Positions 1 to 5,675 of a DNA stretch of 6,705 nucleotides are shown piece after piece. This stretch comes from Euryarchaeota archaeon UBA443. GTDB taxonomy: Archaea; Thermoplasmatota; Poseidoniia; Poseidoniales; Poseidoniaceae. Both the position numbers and the translations under genes were made by a program. The notes below the pieces were generated by a model. It searched no databases. It saw only the letters and a list, made by a program, of their open reading frames with translations, and was not told the origin of the DNA. The DNA lies in NCBI GenBank assembly GCA_002499195.1, contig DAKS01000006.1, forward strand, positions 1 through 6,705. The letters are read 5' to 3'. Within the stretch, counting starts at the first letter, position 1. Each line of letters opens with the position of its first letter.

Positions 1-56
1 ATGCCACCAATGCCTGAAGCACCACCAGCTCCTCCTGAGATGCCACCAATGCCTGA
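1..56 (+). repeat. 17-bp direct repeat encoding MPPMPE, 39 nt apart
   Basis: The 17 bases at 1-17 (ATGCCACCAATGCCTGA) recur exactly at 40-56, an in-frame spacing of 13 codons, with Pro/Ala-rich sequence between. This gives two copies of MPPMPE followed by A or S and Pro-Pro. It suggests tandem expansion of a Pro-rich N-terminal tail, and that the array may extend upstream of the window. Confidence 0.85.
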
Positions 57-2697
57 GTCACCACCAGGACTCGACCTACTAACACCTGCTGAACCTGAAG
101 CTCAAACTGAAGAGGCTCCAGCAGCACCTCCAGGTCTAGATCTCCTAACGCCTTTGTCAACTCCTGACGAGCCAGTAGCCGATGAGGATCCTGCTCCGCC
201 GTTAGGCATGGACCTACTCTCTCCGCTTTCCCCACCTGAAGAGGATTCTACTGCAGAAGCATCTGAAGAAACTGCTGAAGAGAGTTCATCCGAGGATTCA
301 CTTCTGGACCCTCTATCTCCTGCTGAACCTTCGGCAGACCCATTGATGCCTGCCGGCGAAAATGCGGTCCAAGTCGGTGAAATTGCTGGAGCAACAATAC
401 GCTCAAGTGCTGAGGTTGATGAAGTTCCTGGCGACAAACTTGAAGGAACACTTCACGAAATTGAAACTGCGACACTTTCCAGTGATGGAACCGTTGTCAA
501 GCAAAAGATCCAGGGTACACTAACCGTTAACAATCCATCTTCTGAAGATCGAATTTACGACATTGACGTTCTTCTCGACAACGCTGATTCGACCGATATT
601 GGCGGAGACCAAATCTCGGTTGACGAACTTGAGGCTGGTAAGAACTATGTCAAGAAATACTCAGTTTCAGATGCACAAATGTTGATTCTTCGTGAATCAC
701 TCGACACAAATCCAGCACGTGACAACGAGCGTTCCCTGAGTATCGCATTATCCGAAGAATCTGGAAATGTTGCACTCATGCTTGAGGTCGAGAACGTTTC
801 AGGTGTTCAATTAAACAACGTGAACGTTACAAGAAACATTCCAGATTGTATTTCCTTCAACCACACTGGGGCTTCAACCATTGAATCTGGAACGCTTTCA
901 TGGGAAGTTGGAACATTGAATTCAGGTGAAAAGCAGACCCTATCTATCGAAGGTGAAATTCTTGTTACAGCAACTAAAACTATCAAGGCTGGTATCTCCA
1001 AAGCAACCTATGAAGCGGATTCAACTCTATCCAATCTTGCCTTCCGAGACTTGGATGCGTTCTGCCGTGGATTTACATACATGCGAGTTCGTGAAGACGA
1101 GAGACCGGATAATTGGATTTGCCAAACCATCTTCGAAAACCGCTCCTCCTTCGCAGTAGATCTCGTTAAATTGCAAGTTCGAATGAAGGGTAGTGATGAT
1201 CTTCTCTTCGATGTTAATGATGTCCAAGGAGATGTTCATCCTCAAGGCAAATGGGAAAGTGACGAACGAACGGTTATGGCTACCGCTGAACCTGACTTCA
1301 CTTACGACCTTTCTTACACCGTTCTACCGAGAGCAACCCGTAAGACTGAAGGAACATTGAAACTCGAAGAAAGCACATTCACTGTTGTTGACGCTGATAT
1401 TTCTAAGACCTATTCAACCGATACGCTTCGATCATTCCGTCAGCAAGGTGTTAATGCAAACATGGTTGTCAAGAATACAGGTTCTGCAGTAATCAATCTG
1501 ATGCGAATCACTGACGATATCCCTGGTATTTTCGATGCCCCTGACATGGATGAAATGACCATTTCGGTAAACGGAAAGGAATTGAATGAAGACCAATGGA
1601 AGGGTGAACTTTCTGCTGGAATCACCCTCGAAAAGGAACACCGTTCCCCTGATGGTGATGGTCACACTATGACACTCACCGTAGGAACAAAGGGTCCAAT
1701 CGGATTGAAGCCAGGCAAGACAATGGAAGTCTCATATAAACTAAATGCGCCTGATCCATCCCCTGCAAATGAGCGCATTGATGCGCCTGCACGTTTCCAA
1801 TTCAGTTCCGAACAATTTGGACCTGTCTGTGTTCGTGATGCTCCAGAATCTCCAACAGTTCGTGTTAGCCACCTGCGTCGAAACTTCTCCGCTGGAAAGC
1901 AAGCCATCCCAATGGGTGGAAAGGGTCGTTACGAAGTTCTTATCCTGTTTGAGAACAATGGAGATACAGCTCTGCAAGATGTCTTCATCCGTGATGTCAT
2001 CCCATCGAACTTTGAAATCAAAGATTGGCACATCCGTGGTGCCGGTGGAGACAAGCGAAGCGATGTTGATATGTCAACGAATGAGACTGAAGAAGGTGTA
2101 CAAATCACTTGGAAAGTACCAGTCGTTGCTAAAGGCGAACGCCTAGATGTTTCCTTCGAGATCAAGGGCGAAGGTGAAATCGATGCTGAAGCACTCAATC
2201 GATTCCATGGCGCACACTTCGGTGATGAACTTGAAACTGAAGATGATGCAAGTGATGATGTTGAAGAGACTGCGGACGAAACCGCTGAAGCAGCAGAAGA
2301 AGTTGCTGAAGAGGATTCAGAAGAAGAAGTCCAAGAAGCAGCTCCTGAAATTAGATTCCGAGAGGACATTATGCTCCGAGTCATGGATGAATATGGCATC
2401 ACCGACCGAGATGCTTTCCTTGCCCACTCGATGAACTTCGATCTTGATGACAATGGCTACCTCAAGAAGGCGGAATTTGTAGAGGCTGCTAAGGCTTTCA
2501 CCGCTGAAAGTGACGAAGAAGCTGAAGAGTCCGAGGCTGCTGAAGAGTCCGAGGCTGCTGAAGAAGCTGAGGCTGAAGAAGAAGTAAGCGAGGAAGCTGC
2601 AGAAGAATCGTCTGAATCAAAGGATTGTCCAATCTGTGACACTTCAGTTGGTGCGACAGTAATGACCTGTCCTGCTTGTGGATTCACTTTCATTTGA
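1..2697 (+). CDS. Large acidic multi-domain protein with beta-sandwich (DUF11/CARDB-like) repeats, EF-hand and C-terminal zinc ribbon; 5' end possibly cut
   Basis: Specific function not recognised. The 898-residue frame has: a Pro-rich start (1-24); four degenerate Leu-Asp-Leu-Leu-x-Pro repeats in acidic sequence (about 21-117); then about five beta-rich segments (near 160-235, 245-340, 370-445, 485-580 and 640-722). Several segments show the DUF11-like pattern of a V-x-N-x-(S/G) strand, a paired strand ending in IP, and a strand closing with a W-x-V or L-x-x-G-x-(K/E) element. Glu/Ala-rich linkers (743-782, 836-874) flank a helical segment with an EF-hand loop (814-825). A zinc ribbon uses C876, C879, C890 and C893. 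No signal peptide or membrane helix is visible, so on this sequence it would be cytosolic. However, the ATG is at the first base of the window inside repetitive Pro-rich sequence, so the true N-terminus may lie upstream. Scaffold or adhesion-type binding is only a guess. The coding call is secure from length and sustained composition. Confidence 0.9.
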   Translation: MPPMPEAPPAPPEMPPMPESPPGLDLLTPAEPEAQTEEAPAAPPGLDLLTPLSTPDEPVADEDPAPPLGMDLLSPLSPPEEDSTAEASEETAEESSSEDSLLDPLSPAEPSADPLMPAGENAVQVGEIAGATIRSSAEVDEVPGDKLEGTLHEIETATLSSDGTVVKQKIQGTLTVNNPSSEDRIYDIDVLLDNADSTDIGGDQISVDELEAGKNYVKKYSVSDAQMLILRESLDTNPARDNERSLSIALSEESGNVALMLEVENVSGVQLNNVNVTRNIPDCISFNHTGASTIESGTLSWEVGTLNSGEKQTLSIEGEILVTATKTIKAGISKATYEADSTLSNLAFRDLDAFCRGFTYMRVREDERPDNWICQTIFENRSSFAVDLVKLQVRMKGSDDLLFDVNDVQGDVHPQGKWESDERTVMATAEPDFTYDLSYTVLPRATRKTEGTLKLEESTFTVVDADISKTYSTDTLRSFRQQGVNANMVVKNTGSAVINLMRITDDIPGIFDAPDMDEMTISVNGKELNEDQWKGELSAGITLEKEHRSPDGDGHTMTLTVGTKGPIGLKPGKTMEVSYKLNAPDPSPANERIDAPARFQFSSEQFGPVCVRDAPESPTVRVSHLRRNFSAGKQAIPMGGKGRYEVLILFENNGDTALQDVFIRDVIPSNFEIKDWHIRGAGGDKRSDVDMSTNETEEGVQITWKVPVVAKGERLDVSFEIKGEGEIDAEALNRFHGAHFGDELETEDDASDDVEETADETAEAAEEVAEEDSEEEVQEAAPEIRFREDIMLRVMDEYGITDRDAFLAHSMNFDLDDNGYLKKAEFVEAAKAFTAESDEEAEESEAAEESEAAEEAEAEEEVSEEAAEESSESKDCPICDTSVGATVMTCPACGFTFI
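61..324 (+). repeat. Four degenerate protein repeats of the PPGLDLLTP type
   Basis: Encoded copies are PPGLDLLTP at residues 21-29 and 43-51, PPLGMDLLSPL at 66-76 and DSLLDPLSP at 99-107, about 22-30 residues apart and separated by Pro/Glu/Ala-rich spacers. Conservation falls from first to last copy. Short hydrophobic LDLL patches in an otherwise disordered acidic tail look like linear binding motifs. That role is inferred only from their form. Confidence 0.75.
2440..2475 (+). other. Canonical EF-hand calcium-binding loop
   Basis: Residues 814-825 (DLDDNGYLKKAE) fit the 12-residue EF-hand loop: Asp at positions 1 and 3, Asn at 5, invariant Gly at 6, hydrophobic Leu at 8 and Glu at 12. The helix before it (about 787-812) and the helix after it (about 823-834) complete the motif. 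Only one hand is evident, whereas EF-hands usually work in pairs. A degenerate partner may sit in the preceding helix-turn region, or the protein may dimerise. Confidence 0.8.
2524..2559 (+). repeat. Perfect 18-bp tandem duplication in acidic linker
   Basis: The 18-bp unit GAAGAGTCCGAGGCTGCT occurs twice head to tail (2524-2541 and 2542-2559), followed by a diverged third copy. It encodes EESEAA twice within a Glu/Ala-rich linker between the EF-hand and the zinc ribbon. The identity at synonymous positions indicates a recent in-frame duplication, so the linker length probably varies between strains. Confidence 0.9.
2626..2679 (+). other. C-terminal zinc ribbon (CPIC-x10-CPAC)
   Basis: The last 25 residues hold CPIC at 876-879 and CPAC at 890-893 followed by GFTFI and the stop. 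Two CPxC knuckles with a short loop and an aromatic/hydrophobic tail are typical of small rubredoxin-like or zinc-ribbon modules that many archaeal proteins carry at a terminus. Zinc binding is inferred from the four cysteines. It suggests that this end of the protein is in the reducing cytosol. Confidence 0.75.
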
Positions 2698-2700
2698 TCA
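2695..2700. other. Zero-spacer convergent stop junction (TGATCA)
   Basis: The plus-strand TGA (2695-2697) is followed at once by TCA (2698-2700), the complement of the minus-strand TGA. The two convergent genes therefore share a palindromic hexamer and have no intergenic sequence. Any transcription terminator for either gene must lie inside the coding region of the other. Confidence 0.7.
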
Positions 2701-3117
2701 GAAAGGCAACTTCCATTGTGGCCATTCCTCATGATTTGAGGAACTACTGACAATGATCAGAACGTTACGTTTCGTATTCTCAAGCAATGTATTGAGTGGA
2801 GTCTGTGTTGAGGGAGGGATGACGCCATCCCGTAAATCAACAGCAAGCCATGCTGTAGGATACTGAGTTAACCAAGCATTGAGCTCGGCTTCAATTCCAA
2901 TCGGAGGAACTCCTTGTCGAACACTGGCAAGGAAACCCCAATCTGAAATGGTCCTTCTCTCGTCATCTGTCCACAAAAACATACGTTCACTGAACCCAAT
3001 CCTTTCTAGCTGATCTAGAGCTTCTGCCTCTGTGCAACAAACAGGCCTCCCAGGCATTGGCATTGGCACGGGATGTTCCCAGATTTTTTTGACATCTAGA
3101 GGTTCTTTGCGGCGCAT
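2698..3117 (-). CDS. Unrecognised conserved-looking protein, about 139 residues
   Basis: I do not recognise a family. The frame from the ATG at 3117 encodes 139 residues that look like a real globular protein: Pro/Met-rich start (residues 15-24), Cys-Cys at 27-28, an Asp/Glu-rich helix (29-40), mixed strands and helices, and a hydrophobic beta strand NVLIIVSSS near 118-126. The overall look is alpha/beta. No membrane helix or signal peptide is seen, and no obvious catalytic motif. The frame stays open to an ATG at 3471, but that extension is antisense to the DUF106 gene and rich in Cys/His/Trp, as expected of a shadow, so the long start is rejected. The stretch just upstream of 3117 still looks protein-like yet has no ATG, GTG or TTG, so the exact start is uncertain. 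It fills the only gap between the two plus-strand gene blocks, which supports it being real. Confidence 0.6.
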   Translation of the reverse strand: MRRKEPLDVKKIWEHPVPMPMPGRPVCCTEAEALDQLERIGFSERMFLWTDDERRTISDWGFLASVRQGVPPIGIEAELNAWLTQYPTAWLAVDLRDGVIPPSTQTPLNTLLENTKRNVLIIVSSSSNHEEWPQWKLPF

Positions 3118-3195
3118 GTCATAGAGGAAAACATACTCTCGTTTGAATCCAACGGAAGACCAACCTTCATGACCTTCATGCAGCACAGGGCTTCC
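3118..3195. promoter_or_regulatory. Divergent intergenic region expected to carry both promoters
   Basis: This short gap lies between the minus-strand gene ending at 2698 and the DUF106 cluster, so it should hold start signals for both transcripts. I see no convincing archaeal BRE/TATA pair. The best A/T-rich patch is around 3126-3136 (GGAAAACATAC). No strong Shine-Dalgarno sequence precedes any of the candidate ATGs at 3169, 3178 or 3196, which would fit leaderless transcription. Confidence 0.35.
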
Positions 3196-4104
3196 ATGGC
3201 GAATCGTGCGGCACCTCCACCACCGCCCCCAAACGGTTCTATGATGACCATGTTGTTGATCATGATTCTGATGACATTCCTCATCATCAATCCAAATATT
3301 CGTAATGCACTTGGCAATATGGCAGACCCGATTTTGGCACCTGTTCTTCCAGAAACAGAGTTTTTCGTCTTGACAGTACTCATCCTTGGAACGTTCTCGA
3401 TGACACTGAACACTGTTCTGCGGAATTTCTTTGCAGACCCAATTAAACAAGCACATATCGGGCACCGCCAATCACAAGTCAGGAAAATGATGAATGATGG
3501 ACGGATGAATCGAGATCCGATTCTTATGGAAAAGGCCAACACACTACGTGAACAAATGATGCCTGAACAGTTGAAAGTTCAGATGGGTGCTATGCGGCCA
3601 ATGATGTTCACGATGATATTCATTATCGGTATCTTTGCGTGGCTAACAACTGCTGTCGAATCCTTCCGAGTGGACTATGTCTCGCTTCCATGGGCTCCTC
3701 GATGGCATCTTATCGATGACAAATTTTTGTTCTTCCCAGCATGGATTTGTGCATATATTTGCATGAGTGCACCACTTGGAAGAATAGTCGATCGACATAT
3801 CAAATTGATACGCTATCGAAACCATCCTGTCGTTCTCGCCAATGAAAAGTTGAGTGAGCCTTTGCTACACCTAGTCGTTAGCGATGATGGTGCAAAATCG
3901 AAGCAAGCAAAACAAAGAAGGAAGCGATCTCGAAAGAACGGTCCTAAAAAGCAAGCGAAATCATCGGTTAATGAAAGTCCCAAAAAGGTCGTGGAAAAGG
4001 TTCAGGAAAGTACTGAGGAATGTCCTGAATGTATGAGCGACGATGTTCAACGGAAAGGACCTCGAAGCCTACGTTGTAACGTGTGTTATCACGAATGGGT
4101 GTGA
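3196..4104 (+). CDS. DUF106 / EMC3-TMCO1 family membrane protein (Oxa1 superfamily) with C-terminal zinc ribbon
   Basis: Likely a membrane-protein insertase homologue; archaeal DUF106 proteins belong with EMC3, TMCO1 and Get1 in the Oxa1 superfamily and are often encoded near secY. From the ATG at 3196 (302 residues): a Pro6 stretch (7-12); hydrophobic helices near 16-31 and 56-75; a charged Met/Gln/Lys-rich cytosolic helical region (81-133); and helices near 134-153 and 177-196. The helix-coiled coil-helix-helix order is the family hallmark. Then come a very basic linker (about 233-255) and a zinc ribbon with C276, C279, C294 and C297. Upstream in-frame ATGs at 3169 and 3178 would add up to 9 residues. 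I prefer 3196 but cannot exclude them, because no start has a good ribosome-binding site. The gene sits 3 nt before cmk, as expected of an operon. The basic tail resembles ribosome-contacting tails of Oxa1-type proteins, which is inference. Confidence 0.85.
   Translation: MANRAAPPPPPPNGSMMTMLLIMILMTFLIINPNIRNALGNMADPILAPVLPETEFFVLTVLILGTFSMTLNTVLRNFFADPIKQAHIGHRQSQVRKMMNDGRMNRDPILMEKANTLREQMMPEQLKVQMGAMRPMMFTMIFIIGIFAWLTTAVESFRVDYVSLPWAPRWHLIDDKFLFFPAWICAYICMSAPLGRIVDRHIKLIRYRNHPVVLANEKLSEPLLHLVVSDDGAKSKQAKQRRKRSRKNGPKKQAKSSVNESPKKVVEKVQESTEECPECMSDDVQRKGPRSLRCNVCYHEWV
4021..4086 (+). other. Zinc ribbon appended to the DUF106 protein
   Basis: CPEC at residues 276-279 and CNVC at 294-297 (numbered from the 3196 start) are separated by 14 residues and followed by YHEWV and the stop. 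The spacing and the aromatic/acidic tail are those of a treble-clef or zinc-ribbon module like those that contact nucleic acid or ribosomal proteins. A short acidic stretch separates it from the basic linker. Confidence 0.75.
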
Positions 4105-4107
4105 ACA

Positions 4108-4653
4108 ATGGCCCATATCACCATCTCTGGTCATCCAGGGAGCGGAACAAGTACCCTTGTCCAACTCCTAAGCGAGGCGAAAGATTGGTCCTCTCTAAAT
4201 GGAGGGGAATTGTTCCGTCAAGAAGCAAAGAGACGTAACATGAGTCTTGCAGACTTTGGCCAATTGTGTAAAGATAATCTTGATGTTGATCGAGAACTTG
4301 ATGCACTTCTCAAAAAAGAAATGCTCAGAGATGATGAAAACGCCCCATCCATCATCGAGAGCCGATTAGCAGGATGGTGGGCTTACAAACTTGATCTAAA
4401 CATCCCGCGCATTTGGCTTGAAGTTAATGAAAACGAGCGAGCAGGTCGTGTTCAAGCACGTGAAGGTGGAACGATAGAAGCCATCATCGAGGAGAGCAAA
4501 AAGCGAGCTGATGTTGATGCACAGCGATTTCTTGAATTGTATGATCTTCTTCCTGAACAGGAGGAACCATACACGCACATTATCGACGCGAGCAGCCTAA
4601 ACCCTCAAGAAGTGCTGGCCCGGGCTCTCAAAATAGTGGAGGAATCGAAGTGA
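4108..4653 (+). CDS. cmk: Archaeal-type cytidylate kinase
   Basis: Phosphorylates CMP/dCMP with ATP to give CDP/dCDP in pyrimidine nucleotide metabolism; cytosolic. The 181-residue length fits the short archaeal CMK group. Visible motifs are a P-loop at 8-15 (GHPGSGTS), the NMP-binding segment GGELFRQEAKRRNMSLADFG at 32-51, a DRELD element at 61-65, a strand and loop ESRLAGWW at 84-91 that corresponds to the archaeal EGRLAGW motif, and a basic lid and following helix (about 111-145, including R118, R133 and R140). The P-loop carries Thr14 where most kinases have Lys. I recall Thr at this place in some archaeal CMKs, so this may be a family variant rather than a defect. The ATG lies 3 nt after the DUF106 stop, preceded by a GGTG that could act as a weak ribosome-binding site. 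The 3' end overlaps cbf5 by 4 nt. Confidence 0.9.
   Translation: MAHITISGHPGSGTSTLVQLLSEAKDWSSLNGGELFRQEAKRRNMSLADFGQLCKDNLDVDRELDALLKKEMLRDDENAPSIIESRLAGWWAYKLDLNIPRIWLEVNENERAGRVQAREGGTIEAIIEESKKRADVDAQRFLELYDLLPEQEEPYTHIIDASSLNPQEVLARALKIVEESK
4638..4642 (+). promoter_or_regulatory. Shine-Dalgarno GGAGG for cbf5
   Basis: GGAGG, within GTGGAGGAATC, lies 7 nt before the GTG at 4650 and inside the 3' end of cmk. It is the best ribosome-binding site seen in the window. It decides the GTG start of cbf5, since no ATG in that frame occurs before residue 55. Confidence 0.85.
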
Positions 4654-5609
4654 CTGGCATCATAATTCTCGATGAAGATGCTAAAACTGACGATGCCATT
4701 GGCAACTACCCAGATCAAAAGACAATTGAACAACGTCTCGAGTCTGGATTCTTTCTTCTCGATAAGGGAGCGGGTCCAACATCACATCAAGTCGCAGCCT
4801 GGGTTCGTGATATGCTCGAATTACCACGTCTTGGCCATGGAGGTACACTTGACCCATTTGCAACAGGAGTGCTTCCACTCATGGCTGGCAAAGCAATGCG
4901 CTTAACAAAACAGATTCTTGAACATAACAAGACCTACATTGCAGTATTTCGATTCAAAAATGAAGTCGAAGAAGCAACGTTGAATGATGTTATGGAACAA
5001 CTTACTGGACGAATCTACAACGTTCCTCCGGAGATTTCTGCAGTACGTGTACAAGTTCGAACTCGAAAAATCCATAACTTTTCTCTTATTGATCAATCAT
5101 CAAAACACATCGTTGCAAGAATCCGATGTGAAGCAGGAACATACATCCGTACAATGGCACGAGACATGGGGCTTCTTCTCGACCAATCTGTAGAACTCAA
5201 GGAACTACGCCGAGAAGACTCAGGTCGATTCAAACTCGACGATTGCGTTGAACTACACGAAATTGCTGATGCGATCTGGCTTTGGAAGGAATGTAATGAT
5301 GGAGAAGCATTGTCGAGAATGCTTCATCCGACCGAGAAACTCCTTGCAGGATTACCTCGTATCGTTGTCAAAGATAGTGCTGTTGCAGCACTAGCACATG
5401 GAGCACCTTTGCTGCGCCCAGGACTTGTTTCGATACCAGACGATCTAACCTCTGGCCAAAACGTTCTCGTTACAAGCATCAAAGGCGAAGCGGTTTGCTT
5501 CGTCAAAGTGAACACTGATAGTGATAGCATCACCAAAATGGAAAAGGGTGAAATCGCTCGACCATCAGCAGTACTGATGAACGACGACGTCTATCCTCGT
5601 CGCTGGTGA
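4650..5609 (+). CDS. cbf5: Archaeal Cbf5/TruB pseudouridine synthase with PUA domain
   Basis: Converts uridine to pseudouridine in rRNA as the catalytic subunit of H/ACA RNPs (with Nop10, Gar1 and L7Ae). Archaeal homologues can also modify tRNA U55. The 319 residues show motif I near 34-48 (LLDKGAGPTSHQV), the catalytic motif GHGGTLDPFATGVLP at 62-76 with D68 as the nucleophile, KTY at 94-96, RTRKIH at 137-142, and CEAGTYIRTMARDMG at 160-174. A C-terminal PUA domain spans about 237-311, beginning RIVVKDSAVAAL and including KGEA and MEKGEIA. Length is close to other archaeal Cbf5 proteins. The GTG start overlaps the cmk stop as GTGA and has a strong GGAGG upstream. The usual DKP of motif I reads DKG here, and the usual GHSGTLDP reads GHGGTLDP. 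Both changes leave the nucleophile intact. Confidence 0.95.
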   Translation: MTGIIILDEDAKTDDAIGNYPDQKTIEQRLESGFFLLDKGAGPTSHQVAAWVRDMLELPRLGHGGTLDPFATGVLPLMAGKAMRLTKQILEHNKTYIAVFRFKNEVEEATLNDVMEQLTGRIYNVPPEISAVRVQVRTRKIHNFSLIDQSSKHIVARIRCEAGTYIRTMARDMGLLLDQSVELKELRREDSGRFKLDDCVELHEIADAIWLWKECNDGEALSRMLHPTEKLLAGLPRIVVKDSAVAALAHGAPLLRPGLVSIPDDLTSGQNVLVTSIKGEAVCFVKVNTDSDSITKMEKGEIARPSAVLMNDDVYPRRW

Positions 5610-5675
5610 TCAAGCTTCAAAGTACTCTTCGTAAATGAACTCCTCTGTTTCAATTCGTATTTTCAATTCTGACAT
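5610..5675 (-). CDS. Possible 21-residue small protein or gene remnant
   Basis: From an ATG at 5675 the frame reads MSELKIRIETEEFIYEEYF followed by EA and a TGA abutting the cbf5 stop. The alternating charged and hydrophobic composition looks more like coding sequence than noise. A GTGGGGAC just before the ATG could be a weak ribosome-binding site. The frame closes 6 codons upstream of the ATG. It could be a microprotein, the 3' end of a frameshifted gene, or chance. Length alone cannot support it. Confidence 0.25.
   Translation of the reverse strand: MSELKIRIETEEFIYEEYFEA

Noticed and set aside
102..437. Minus-strand Ser/Gly-rich frame of 111 codons
   Set aside because: Antisense shadow of the acidic Pro/Glu/Ser-rich tail; the composition is what the reverse complement of GAA/GCT/TCT-rich codons gives.
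2147..2434. Plus-strand Lys-rich frame of 95 codons
   Set aside because: Out-of-frame reading of GAAGAA-type codons inside the large gene.
1929..2453. Minus-strand Ser-rich frame of 174 codons
   Set aside because: Antisense to the Glu/Ala linker and last beta-sandwich of the large plus-strand gene; extreme Ser content and no motif.
3084..3090. T7 run as an archaeal terminator
   Set aside because: On the plus strand no gene ends before it closely enough, and it lies within the minus-strand coding frame, where it encodes Lys/Ile codons.
3118..3471. Long upstream extension of the minus-strand gene to an ATG at 3471
   Set aside because: It would overlap DUF106 by about 300 nt, and the extension is rich in Cys, His and Trp, typical of an antisense shadow of a membrane-protein gene.
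3096..3542. Second minus-strand frame of 148 codons
   Set aside because: Antisense to the DUF106 membrane segments, and it also overlaps the more protein-like frame at 2698-3117.
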